A model generated the notes under the pieces. The model worked only from the letters and a program-made list of their open reading frames with translations. It made no database searches and was not told the origin of the DNA. 58,836 nt of DNA. Source: Endomicrobiales bacterium (lineage in GTDB: Bacteria > Elusimicrobiota > Endomicrobiia > Endomicrobiales > JALOBY01). The stretch is from the NCBI GenBank assembly GCA_023228045.1, contig JALOBY010000009.1:1-58836 (forward strand). Reading direction: 5' to 3'. Each line of letters opens with the position of its first letter. The first letter of the stretch is position 1. The position numbers and the translations under genes were made by a program. Positions 19,096-27,624 of the stretch are shown in pieces.

Positions 19096-19838
19096 TGATT
19101 AACTTTAAAAAATACATTTTTATTTTCGTTATTCTGCTGTTTTGCGCAAGTATGTCTTTTGCGCTAACTATAAATGTTGATGGGCAGACTCAGGTATTGG
19201 ATAATTCAAAAGATGCAGATAAAAGTGCCGCTGTTTCATTGCCTAAAATTGCTTATGTTGATATGGAGAGGGCTTTTGTGGAACATCCGCTTAGCAGTCG
19301 CTCAAAAGAAGAATTTACCGTAGAGGTTGAAAAACGCAAAGATGAGTTGCTTGCCATGGAAAACGAGCTTTTAAAGTTACAGAGTAATTTGGTAGCTAAG
19401 GAAGCCGAAATAAAAGACGCACAAGACAAAATGAACCTATTAAGCACTGAATCGCCTGTAATAGAAAGCACATCTTCATTATCATCTATAAGAGCGAGTA
19501 CATCAACAGCTTCTTCATTATCCTCAGAAAAAATGACTGAACTTCTCAAATCAACAGAGGAAGAAGTAAAAATAAAACAAAGTGAGTATAACGCAATTTC
19601 AATAAACATAGAAAAGAAAAGAGCAGAAATTGCCGATAAAAACAAAAAGAATAAAGATGAACTTTGCACACTTGAAGAGTGTAAAAGCGCAGAAGTTTTA
19701 AAAGATATTTTTCAAATAATAAATAAAGTTGCGCAAGATGAGGGAATTTCAATGATTATTGATAAAAATGATATTCTTTTTGCTCAACCATATCAAGATA
19801 TAACTGATAAAGTATTAGACCGTATGAGAGGCCGTTAA
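19095..19838 (+). CDS. skp: Periplasmic chaperone, OmpH/Skp family
   Basis: This is a secreted 247-residue protein with a signal peptide (about 1-24, hydrophobic FIFVILLFCASMSFA). The OmpH/Skp pattern follows: an IAYVDMERAFVEHP strand, a long charged coiled coil (about 75-195) and a C-terminal VAQDEGISMIIDKNDILFA strand. Skp captures unfolded outer-membrane proteins and hands them to BamA, encoded one base earlier. Compared with E. coli Skp (about 160 residues) it has an inserted Ser/Thr-rich stretch in the coil (around residues 120-140). Confidence 0.88.
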   Translation: MINFKKYIFIFVILLFCASMSFALTINVDGQTQVLDNSKDADKSAAVSLPKIAYVDMERAFVEHPLSSRSKEEFTVEVEKRKDELLAMENELLKLQSNLVAKEAEIKDAQDKMNLLSTESPVIESTSSLSSIRASTSTASSLSSEKMTELLKSTEEEVKIKQSEYNAISINIEKKRAEIADKNKKNKDELCTLEECKSAEVLKDIFQIINKVAQDEGISMIIDKNDILFAQPYQDITDKVLDRMRGR

Positions 19839-19839
19839 A

Positions 19840-20850
19840 ATGCGCTTAAGTTCACTTGAGGTATCACAAATTCTTGCGGGCGAACTAGTAGGTAATGCTA
19901 ATGTTATTTTAACAGGGGCTGCGGGTTTAGAGCAAGCCGCGGCAAGCGATATATCGTTTGTTTCAAACCCCAAATATTTAAAGCTTCAACAAACAACTAA
20001 GGCAGGGCTTCTTTTAGTAAGCTTTAAACCCGATAGTATTAGCACCCCGTATGTGTTAGTTAAAAATACTTACCTTGCATTTGCCAAAATACTTTCTATT
20101 ATTGAAAAAGAAAATAAAGTAAATCCACCGATTGGTGTGCATAATAGCGCGGTTGTTTATAACAATGTTACTTTAGACCCGTCTGCAAGCATTGGCCCAA
20201 ATTGTGTTATTGAAAGTGGTGCCTTCGTTGGTGCAAATACAATTATTAAAGCAAATGTTTACATAGGTCAAAATGTAAAAATTGGTTCTGATTGTTTAAT
20301 ATATCCAAATGTTACAGTGCGAGAGAGAGTTACCTTAGGCAATAACGTTATAATTCATTGTGGCGCTGTGATTGGTTCCGACGGTTTTGGTTTTGTGCCT
20401 GGTGCTAAGGGGCACTTTAAAATTCCTCAAATCGGCACAGTTGAAATTGGGGACAATGTTTCAATTGGCGCAAATGTTACCATTGACCGCGCCACAACTG
20501 ATAAAACAATTATTGGCAGTGGAACAAAGATAGATAATTTGGTGCAAATAGCTCACAATGTACAAATTGGGCAAAATTGTTTTATTGTAGCCCAGTCGGG
20601 CATTGCTGGTTCTACTAAAATTGGCAATGGGGTAACTGTGGCTGCACAAGCTGGAGTTGTTGGGCATATTAATATTGGCGATGGTGCTACAATAGCTGCA
20701 CAAGCTGGCGTGATATCAGATGTTGCTTCAGGTGAAGTTGTTTCGGGTTTTCCGGCAAGGCCACATAGGGAAACTTTAAAAACATATGCAATAATGCGGA
20801 AATTGCCTGATATTTATGAAAAATTAAAAAAACTAATTAAAAATACGTAA
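19840..20850 (+). CDS. lpxD: UDP-3-O-acylglucosamine N-acyltransferase LpxD
   Basis: LpxD is the third enzyme of lipid A synthesis and adds the N-linked hydroxyacyl chain from acyl-ACP. The N-terminal uridine-binding domain contains DISFVSNPKYLK. It is followed by a left-handed beta-helix of hexapeptide repeats (about 95-300), with the catalytic His in IAHNVQIGQNC and the region IGSDGFGFVPGAKGHFKIPQ. A C-terminal helix follows FPARPHRE. Length 336 is typical. It begins one base after the skp stop. Confidence 0.96.
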   Translation: MRLSSLEVSQILAGELVGNANVILTGAAGLEQAAASDISFVSNPKYLKLQQTTKAGLLLVSFKPDSISTPYVLVKNTYLAFAKILSIIEKENKVNPPIGVHNSAVVYNNVTLDPSASIGPNCVIESGAFVGANTIIKANVYIGQNVKIGSDCLIYPNVTVRERVTLGNNVIIHCGAVIGSDGFGFVPGAKGHFKIPQIGTVEIGDNVSIGANVTIDRATTDKTIIGSGTKIDNLVQIAHNVQIGQNCFIVAQSGIAGSTKIGNGVTVAAQAGVVGHINIGDGATIAAQAGVISDVASGEVVSGFPARPHRETLKTYAIMRKLPDIYEKLKKLIKNT

Positions 20851-20860
20851 AAAGGGAATA

Positions 20861-21697
20861 ATGTTAAGGCAGCGAACAATTAAGAAAACGGTATCATTGA
20901 AAGGTATTGGCCTTCACACAGGCAACATAAGCAAAATAACATTTGTGCCTGCGAAGGAAAACTCAGGTATTAAATTTGTCAGAACCGATCTGCCCGGCGC
21001 TCCAAGTATTCAGGCGGATTTTAAAAATGTAACGGTTGCTGTAAGGGGCACTACAATCGCCAGTGGCGAGGCAAAAGTGCACACAGTTGAACATGTGCTT
21101 GCCGTTTGTAGCGCATTTGGAATAAACAATTTAGAAATTCACTTAACAAATAATGAACCGCCTGTAATGGATGGGAGCGCAAAACCATTTTGCGACCTGA
21201 TATTAGCCGCCGGCATAGAAGAGTTTGCCACAGAACAAAATTACATTAAATTAACCGCTCCAATAAGCTATAAAAGCGGTGAAACGCTAATTACAGCTGA
21301 GCCATGCGATAAATTTATAATTGATTGTACAATAGGCTACAAACACCCTTTTCTTACTCACCAACAGGCATGTTTTGAAATAACTCAGGATACCTTTATT
21401 AAAGAACTTTCCAGCGCGCGTACATTTTGTTTTGACTACGAAATAGAGGCATTGCGTGCCAATGGGCTTGCCAAAGGCGGAGATTTAATGAATGCCATTG
21501 TTATTGGCTTTAACGGCATCCGTAATACCGATAAAACACTTAGGTTCCAAGATGAATTTGTGCGTCATAAAATTCTTGACCTAATTGGTGACTTGTCTTT
21601 ATTGGCAAGGCCGCTTAAGGCAAAAATAACCGCAGTTAAATGTGGACACAACCACAATATAAACTTTGCCGCTGAAATTGCAAAAACATTGCGGTAG
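20861..21697 (+). CDS. lpxC: UDP-3-O-acyl-N-acetylglucosamine deacetylase LpxC
   Basis: This zinc amidase catalyses the committed step of lipid A synthesis. The N-terminal TIKKTVSLKGIGLHTG, the zinc-ligand helix HTVEHVLAV, and the second zinc motif HKILDLIGDL with the final KCGHNHN are all present. The 278-residue length lacks any C-terminal FabZ fusion, which some lineages have; fabZ is a separate gene immediately downstream. An AAAAGGGAATA leader precedes the ATG. Confidence 0.96.
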   Translation: MLRQRTIKKTVSLKGIGLHTGNISKITFVPAKENSGIKFVRTDLPGAPSIQADFKNVTVAVRGTTIASGEAKVHTVEHVLAVCSAFGINNLEIHLTNNEPPVMDGSAKPFCDLILAAGIEEFATEQNYIKLTAPISYKSGETLITAEPCDKFIIDCTIGYKHPFLTHQQACFEITQDTFIKELSSARTFCFDYEIEALRANGLAKGGDLMNAIVIGFNGIRNTDKTLRFQDEFVRHKILDLIGDLSLLARPLKAKITAVKCGHNHNINFAAEIAKTLR

Positions 21698-21722
21698 AAA
21701 TCTTCAGGGAAAAAGGGGAAAA

Positions 21723-22202
21723 ATGGAAAACACACAAGAAAAACAAAATTTAACTGGTGGAACAGTTTTAGATATAATTGCAATACAAAAAACTATTCCG
21801 CATCGTTACCCATTTTTAATGATTGATAAAGTTGTTATAGTTGAAGAAGTAAAAAGGGCAATAGGTTATAAATGTGTAAGCGGCAATGAAAATTTTTTTC
21901 AGGGGCACTTTCCTGGCCAGCCAATAATGCCTGGTGTATTGATTATTGAAGCAATGGCTCAAACTTCTTGTGTTCTTTTTCTTTCAAGGCCAGATTTAAA
22001 AAATAAACTGGCGTATTTTATGGCAATAGATGCGGTAAAGTTTAGACGGCCTGTAGTACCTGGTGATATGCTTGAACTAAGGGTTGAGGTTTTGCGTGCA
22101 AGAGACCGTGGCGGCAAAATTCGCGGCGAGGCGTATGTAAATGGAAACTTAACTACAGAAGCAGAATTTATGTTTGTCATAGTTGATAAAGAGGGCAAAT
22201 AA
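21723..22202 (+). CDS. fabZ: 3-hydroxyacyl-ACP dehydratase FabZ
   Basis: FabZ dehydrates 3-hydroxyacyl-ACP in fatty acid elongation. It competes with LpxA and LpxD for the same acyl-ACP pool, which explains its place in the lpx cluster. The frame is open back to 21666, inside lpxC, but the ATG at 21723 is preferred because AAAAAGGGGAAAA precedes it. The product is 159 residues with PHRYPFLMID, the catalytic GHFPGQPIMPGVLIIEAMAQ (His and Glu) and FRRPVVPGD. The stop overlaps lpxA's ATG (TAATG). Confidence 0.95.
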   Translation: MENTQEKQNLTGGTVLDIIAIQKTIPHRYPFLMIDKVVIVEEVKRAIGYKCVSGNENFFQGHFPGQPIMPGVLIIEAMAQTSCVLFLSRPDLKNKLAYFMAIDAVKFRRPVVPGDMLELRVEVLRARDRGGKIRGEAYVNGNLTTEAEFMFVIVDKEGK

Positions 22203-22993
22203 TGATTCATAAAACTGCAATAATACACCCAAATGCAAAAATTGAAGACGGAGTTGAAATAGGTCCGTACGCATTTATTGGTGATAGAACTGAAATAAAG
22301 AGAGGCACTGTAATTGGCGCGCACGCGTTTGTTGAGTCGGCAAAAATTGGCAATAATTGCAAAATATTCAACTCTGCCTCAGTTGGTTCGGCCCCTCAAG
22401 ATTTGAAGTACAAAAATGAAGAGACCACCATAATTATTGGCGATAACACAACAGTGCGCGAATTTTGCACGCTTAACAGGGGTACAACAAGCAGTAATAA
22501 AACCGTTATCGGTTCAAATTGCCTTTTAATGGCATACACACATATAGCGCACGACTGCGTAGTTGGCAACGGGGTAATTTTTGCAAATTGTGCTACACTT
22601 GGCGGCCATGTTGAGGTTGGTGATAATGCAATTTTAGGTGGAATTGTTGCGGTGCATCAGTTTTGTAAAATTGGGAAATATGTAATGATTGGCGGCGGCT
22701 CAATGGTTGCGCAAGACATTATTCCATTTGCTCAGGCCAATGGTAATAGAGTCCACCTTATGGGGCTTAATCTTGTAGGGCTAAAAAGGCATGGTTTTTC
22801 AAAAGAAAGCATAGAAGAGATAAAATCGGCATATCGCACATTGTTTTCGTCTGGCTTAACACTAAACGAGGCGCTTGACCAAATTGAAGCTGGCTTTAGT
22901 GGAAACGAGGTAAAAGAAATTGTGTCATTTATAAAAAATTCAAAACGCGGCATTTGTCGCCCATCGCATTCTGAGCAGACAGAAGAGTTATAA
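22202..22993 (+). CDS. lpxA: UDP-N-acetylglucosamine O-acyltransferase LpxA
   Basis: This enzyme makes the first acylation of lipid A synthesis. Hexapeptide repeats form a left-handed beta-helix over residues 1-190, followed by a C-terminal helical region (LKRHGFSKESIEEIKSAYR). The catalytic His lies in AYTHIAHDC. Length 263 fits. In some bacteria LpxA uses a 3-amino sugar (UDP-GlcNAc3N). With a Gfo/Idh oxidoreductase two genes downstream, the sugar specificity here is worth testing and cannot be settled by eye. Confidence 0.95.
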   Translation: MIHKTAIIHPNAKIEDGVEIGPYAFIGDRTEIKRGTVIGAHAFVESAKIGNNCKIFNSASVGSAPQDLKYKNEETTIIIGDNTTVREFCTLNRGTTSSNKTVIGSNCLLMAYTHIAHDCVVGNGVIFANCATLGGHVEVGDNAILGGIVAVHQFCKIGKYVMIGGGSMVAQDIIPFAQANGNRVHLMGLNLVGLKRHGFSKESIEEIKSAYRTLFSSGLTLNEALDQIEAGFSGNEVKEIVSFIKNSKRGICRPSHSEQTEEL

Positions 22994-22994
22994 A

Positions 22995-23795
22995 ATGGAT
23001 AGAGTTGGTATAATTGCCGGAAATGGCAGATTCCCTATTATTCTCGCAAAAGAAATAACTAAAAAAGGCGATATACCTGTTATTGCCGCCCTTAAAGAAG
23101 AAGCCGACCCACAGCTTGAAATTCTTTGCCAGTCGTTTCAATGGCTGGCGCTTGGCAAACTTCAACAAATAATCAATTACTTTAAAGCTGAAAATGTAAC
23201 AAATGTTATAATGGCCGGGCAGGTAAAGCATCGCCAGCTTTTTGCGGGCCTGTCACTTGATTTACGCGCCATCAAACTTCTTGCAGGCCTTGTAAACAAA
23301 AAGGCCGACTCAATACTTTCCGCCGTTGCAAATGAACTTCAAAAAGACGGTATAACTCTTCTGCCATCACACACATATCTCCAGCAATTGCTTGCCACAA
23401 AAGGTCAACTTAGCGGCGAAAGAATATCAAAAGAAGAAATGATAGATGCTGAGTTTGGTTTTAATATTGCAAAACAGACAGGGGCCATTGATATTGGGCA
23501 GACTGTTGTTGTTAAAGATAAAACAATTGTGGCTGTAGAGGCCATGGAAGGCACCGATGAGTGCATAAAAAGAGCCGCATCATTAGCAGGTGAAGGATTC
23601 GTAGTTGTAAAAGTTTCCAAGCCCAATCAGGATATGCGTTTTGACATACCTGTAATAGGCATTAACACAATAAAAACTTTATCTGAGACAAAAGCAGGCA
23701 TAATAGTCATAGAAGCAGGCGCAACACTTATGATAGACAAAGAAGAAGTTATTGCAATGGCTAATGAAAAAGGGATAAAAATTTACGCATTATGA
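22995..23795 (+). CDS. lpxI: UDP-2,3-diacylglucosamine pyrophosphatase LpxI
   Basis: LpxI hydrolyses UDP-2,3-diacylglucosamine to lipid X, replacing the LpxH of gamma/beta-proteobacteria. The N-terminal IIAGNGRFPIILAKE, the central MAGQVKHRQLF and the C-terminal DUF1009 domain with AVEAMEGTDECIKRA and DMRFDIPVIG are characteristic. Length 266. Its stop overlaps the next gene by four bases (ATGA), and lpxB lies one gene further, so the pathway order LpxA-LpxI-LpxB is kept. Confidence 0.93.
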   Translation: MDRVGIIAGNGRFPIILAKEITKKGDIPVIAALKEEADPQLEILCQSFQWLALGKLQQIINYFKAENVTNVIMAGQVKHRQLFAGLSLDLRAIKLLAGLVNKKADSILSAVANELQKDGITLLPSHTYLQQLLATKGQLSGERISKEEMIDAEFGFNIAKQTGAIDIGQTVVVKDKTIVAVEAMEGTDECIKRAASLAGEGFVVVKVSKPNQDMRFDIPVIGINTIKTLSETKAGIIVIEAGATLMIDKEEVIAMANEKGIKIYAL

Positions 23796-24721
23796 AAATT
23801 AAAACAGCGGTAATAGGTGTTGGCTCGTTAGGTAAGCACCATGCCAGAATACTTTCAACGCACCCGATGTCTGAGCTAATAGGTGTTGTTGATGCAGATA
23901 AAAAACGCGCAGAGGCAATAGCTAAAGATTGTAATTGCGCGTACTATGAAAATTACTCGTCAATACTTTCAACTGCTCAAGCGGTTGTTATCGCAGTTCC
24001 AACGCCGTTTCACTATAAAATCGCTAAAGATTTAATATCCGCAGGAATTCACTGCCTTGTAGAAAAACCATTCACCGAAACTGTTGAAGAAGCTGAGGAG
24101 TTAATTACCTTGGCAAGAGACAAAAATATAGTTGTGCAAGTTGGCCTTGTGGAACGCTTTAACCCTGCAATTGCCGCGGCATTGCCATACATAACAAATC
24201 CTCGTTTTGTTGAAGTTAACCGCCTTGGGCCTTACGACCCAAGAACCTCTCACATAGGTGTTGTTTTGGACTTAATGATACACGACATAGACATATTATT
24301 GTATATGTTAAAAGATAAGGTTGTGGGTTTAGACGCTTATGGGGCAAAAGTTCTTTCCGATAATGAAGATATTGTAAAAGTGCGCTTAAAATTTTCAAAG
24401 GGCTGTGTTGCGGATATATCGGCAAGCAGGGTATCACTTGAAAGGTTTCGTAAAATAAGGGTTTTTCAAAATGACTCATATATCTCTGTTGATTATATTG
24501 GCAGAACATTAAAGATTTATAAAAAGAAAAAAGAAAAAATAACCTCGTTGTTGGATATAGATGTAATAAAGCCGAAAATAGAACAAGGCGAGCCGCTTTA
24601 CTTTGAGCTTACAAACTTTTTGCAATCGGCAATTGAAGGCAAAAAACCATTGGTAACAGGTGAGCACGGCCGTGATGCTCTTGAAATTGCCTTGGAAATT
24701 AGAAAAAACATAAAGTTTTAA
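23792..24721 (+). CDS. Gfo/Idh/MocA-family NAD(P)-dependent oxidoreductase in the lpx cluster
   Basis: This is a Rossmann-fold dehydrogenase of 309 residues. The N-terminal GVGSLGKHHARIL dinucleotide motif, the CLVEKPFTETVEEAEELI segment (catalytic-region Lys) and the later MIHDIDILLYM (catalytic-type His/Asp) are all typical of the family. It overlaps lpxI by four bases and precedes lpxB. In Acidithiobacillus and Leptospira, GnnA of this same family oxidises UDP-GlcNAc at C3 for a 3-amino lipid A sugar. GnnA needs the partner aminotransferase GnnB, which is absent from the window. Its function in envelope sugar metabolism is therefore inferred. Confidence 0.85.
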   Translation: MKIKTAVIGVGSLGKHHARILSTHPMSELIGVVDADKKRAEAIAKDCNCAYYENYSSILSTAQAVVIAVPTPFHYKIAKDLISAGIHCLVEKPFTETVEEAEELITLARDKNIVVQVGLVERFNPAIAAALPYITNPRFVEVNRLGPYDPRTSHIGVVLDLMIHDIDILLYMLKDKVVGLDAYGAKVLSDNEDIVKVRLKFSKGCVADISASRVSLERFRKIRVFQNDSYISVDYIGRTLKIYKKKKEKITSLLDIDVIKPKIEQGEPLYFELTNFLQSAIEGKKPLVTGEHGRDALEIALEIRKNIKF

Positions 24722-24738
24722 TTTTCTTTACTCACAAA

Positions 24739-25848
24739 ATGAAAAAAACATTTTTAATAATAGCAGGTGACCGTTCTGGTGATATGCATGCGGCAAACCT
24801 GGCGATCGCAATAAAAAAAAGCTCATCTCAAATTGATATTTTGGCTTTAGGCGGCGATAATTTAAAAGCTGTTTCTGATAAATTTCTTTACAATCTGGTT
24901 TCTATTGAAGGTTTTGGTTTCTCAAGTGCGTTGTTTAAATATTTTGCGCTTAGAAAAATATTTTTAAAGAATGTAGTTGCAAATTTGGATAGTGGTAATG
25001 TTGGCGCGGTTATTTTGGTGGATTATTATGGTTTTAATATATTTGTAGCGCGTGCCGCAAAAAAAAGAAATATACCGGTTTATTACTATATATGCCCTCA
25101 GGTTTGGGCAAGCCGCAAGGGCCGCATAAATCAGCTTAAAAAAAATGTCACAAAAATGCTACTTACATTGCCTTTTGAACGAGAACTTTATGCAAATGCA
25201 GGGATAAATTTTACTTTTGTAGGCCACCCCATTATAGATATATTGCCCAATGAAAACTATGCGAAGTTATCTGGGTGTGAGCCGGTTGTTATTGGTTTAT
25301 TTCCTGGCAGCAGAAAAAACACTGTAATCAAGCACATCAAACTTCTTGAAAATGCAGCACAAGAAATTTCAAAACATATAAACGCAAAGTTTAAACTTTT
25401 TTTACCTGATGAACAGTGTTTATCTTTATTAAGCAAAAGCTCACTTTTAGAGCCGGTAATAGGTTCAGATTATAGTGCAAGAAAGGGTTTATCTGTTGCC
25501 TTGTCGGTTTCAGGTACCGTCTGCTTGGAAAATTCTTTACTTGGAATTCCATCGGTTATATTTTATAAGTTATCAAAGTTTAATTATCTGATAGCTAAAA
25601 TGCTTGTAAAAACAAAATTTATTGCAATGCCAAACATACTTCTTGGCAGGCAGTTGCTGCCAGAACTGATACAAGAAAATGCAACAGTACACAACCTTAG
25701 CAAGGCCACATTGGATATGCTTGCAAATAAAGATAATTGGCAAAATATAAATAAAGCATTGCTTGGATTGCGCGGTATTCTTGGCAGCGGCGGTGTTGCA
25801 AAATATGCCGCGAAAGAAATTTTAAATGATGTGCTAAAGGGCAAATAA
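24739..25848 (+). CDS. lpxB: Lipid-A-disaccharide synthase LpxB
   Basis: LpxB is a GT19 glycosyltransferase that joins lipid X to UDP-2,3-diacylglucosamine at the cytoplasmic face of the inner membrane. It shows the N-terminal IIAGDRSGDMHAANL, the YYICPQVWASRKGRI stretch, FVGHPIID and the donor-site GLFPGSRKNTV, with late SVSGTVCLENSLLGIPSVIFYK. Length 369 is normal. The N-terminal motif reads GDRSGD where many LpxB have GE.SGD, a small change. msbA begins at the base after the stop. Confidence 0.95.
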   Translation: MKKTFLIIAGDRSGDMHAANLAIAIKKSSSQIDILALGGDNLKAVSDKFLYNLVSIEGFGFSSALFKYFALRKIFLKNVVANLDSGNVGAVILVDYYGFNIFVARAAKKRNIPVYYYICPQVWASRKGRINQLKKNVTKMLLTLPFERELYANAGINFTFVGHPIIDILPNENYAKLSGCEPVVIGLFPGSRKNTVIKHIKLLENAAQEISKHINAKFKLFLPDEQCLSLLSKSSLLEPVIGSDYSARKGLSVALSVSGTVCLENSLLGIPSVIFYKLSKFNYLIAKMLVKTKFIAMPNILLGRQLLPELIQENATVHNLSKATLDMLANKDNWQNINKALLGLRGILGSGGVAKYAAKEILNDVLKGK

Positions 25849-27624
25849 ATGATTATAAAACAGATAAAATCTACTATTGAAACAATGAAGCAATTTGTTT
25901 CGTCATTAGCGCCATTTAAGCGTTTATTAGTTTATTTAAAACCATATAAGTCACGCTTTTTGACTGCCCTGCTTTGCATGATGGTTTTTTCTGCTCTAAA
26001 TGGTGCTACTATGTGGCTTGTCAAATTGGTTGTAGATAAGATATTTGTCGGCCATAATTTACAAATGCTTTATATGATAGTTCTTGCAATACCCGCCATT
26101 TTCTTACTTAAAGGCATTGCAATGTATGGGCAAAATTATCTTATGTTTTATATAACCCAAAATGTAATGCTGAAAATAAGAAATAATTTATTTAGCCGAA
26201 TAGTTTATTTGTCGCACGAATTTTATTCAAGAAACTCGTCCGCAAAGTTAATGTCGCGCCTTACAAACGATGTTAGTGTGTTGCAAAATGCTCTTTTTCA
26301 GGTTCCGCCAAGCATAATTAGAGACGGGCTCACAGTTATTGTAATGATTGGAGTGCTTTTTTATTTAAACTGGCAGTTTGCAATTATTGCCGTAATTATA
26401 TTCCCTATTGCCGCAATACCACTTTCACAATTTGCAAAAAAAATGCGCAGCGCTTCGCGTGATAGTCAAAAACAAGTCGCGGAAATTTACGGCGTGCTTC
26501 AAGAAGCGTTAACGGGCATAGGCGTTATTAAAGCTTTTACCAATGAAAAATATGAAAAAGAACGCTACGCTGCTGAAAATGAAAAATATTACCATATGCA
26601 GCAGCGCTTTATTCGTGTAGATGCGCGCTCAAGCCCAATTATGGAGTTTCTCGGCGCCCTTGGAGTGGCGTTTATTATATGGTATGGCGCAAATGATGTA
26701 ATAAAAGGTGTTTGGACTGCCGGTTCATTTTTTGCGTTTATGACGGCAGCTTTTTCTGTTTACCAGCCGCTTAAAAACTTTGCCCAATCAAACTCGCTAA
26801 TTCAACAGGCCATTTCAGGTGCCGAAAGAATATTTGACCTGCTTGACCAAAAGCCGACCATAATAGACGCTGATAATGCCGTTGAACTTGACGGTTTTAA
26901 ATCACAAATTAAGTACAGCGGGGTTTCTTTCTCTTACCCGGAAAAAGAGAGTACAATTGAAGATTTTAATTTAGAAATTAAATACGGAGAGGCAATCGCT
27001 CTTGTAGGCCCGTCGGGTTCTGGTAAAACTACAATTGCCAGCTTGTTGCTGCGTTTTTACGACCCATCAAAAGGCGAAATATCCATTGACGGCAAAAACA
27101 TAAAAAACATCACGCTTAAGTCGCTTCGTGCGCAAATAGGGATAGTTACACAAGATGTGTTTTTATTTAACGACACCGTAAGGCACAACATTGCTTATGG
27201 CAAGCTTAGCGCAACTCAAGACGAGGTTGTTTCTGCCGCAAAAGCCGCCAATGCGCATACATTTATAGAAAACCTTCCTAATGGCTACGATACAATAATT
27301 GGTGAACGAGGTATGCGCCTTTCTGGCGGTGAGCGTCAAAGGTTGTCAATTGCCAGGGCTGTATTAAAAAATCCGCCTATTTTAGTGTTAGATGAGGCAA
27401 CCAGCGCGTTAGACGCCGAATCGGAAAAGCTTGTGCAAGATGCTCTTGAACGCCTAATGCAAAATAGAACGGTAATAATAATTGCGCATCGTTTATCAAC
27501 CGTTATAAAATCAGACAGAATTATTGTGCTTGATAAGGGCAAAATAATTGAAAGCGGCGCCCATAGTGAACTTTTGGCAAAAGACGGTATATACACAAAA
27601 TTACACAACTTACAACTCCTTTAA
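25849..27624 (+). CDS. msbA: Lipid A flippase/ABC exporter MsbA
   Basis: This is a half-size ABC exporter of 591 residues. Residues 1-340 carry the six-helix transmembrane domain and 350-591 the nucleotide-binding domain. Walker A GPSGSGKTT, signature LSGGERQRLSIARA, Walker B ILVLDEATSALD and H-loop IIIAHRLSTV are intact. Its position directly behind lpxB supports transport of lipid A-core, although sequence alone does not separate MsbA from other type IV exporters. The stop overlaps the relA/spoT start as TAATG. Confidence 0.88.
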   Translation: MIIKQIKSTIETMKQFVSSLAPFKRLLVYLKPYKSRFLTALLCMMVFSALNGATMWLVKLVVDKIFVGHNLQMLYMIVLAIPAIFLLKGIAMYGQNYLMFYITQNVMLKIRNNLFSRIVYLSHEFYSRNSSAKLMSRLTNDVSVLQNALFQVPPSIIRDGLTVIVMIGVLFYLNWQFAIIAVIIFPIAAIPLSQFAKKMRSASRDSQKQVAEIYGVLQEALTGIGVIKAFTNEKYEKERYAAENEKYYHMQQRFIRVDARSSPIMEFLGALGVAFIIWYGANDVIKGVWTAGSFFAFMTAAFSVYQPLKNFAQSNSLIQQAISGAERIFDLLDQKPTIIDADNAVELDGFKSQIKYSGVSFSYPEKESTIEDFNLEIKYGEAIALVGPSGSGKTTIASLLLRFYDPSKGEISIDGKNIKNITLKSLRAQIGIVTQDVFLFNDTVRHNIAYGKLSATQDEVVSAAKAANAHTFIENLPNGYDTIIGERGMRLSGGERQRLSIARAVLKNPPILVLDEATSALDAESEKLVQDALERLMQNRTVIIIAHRLSTVIKSDRIIVLDKGKIIESGAHSELLAKDGIYTKLHNLQLL

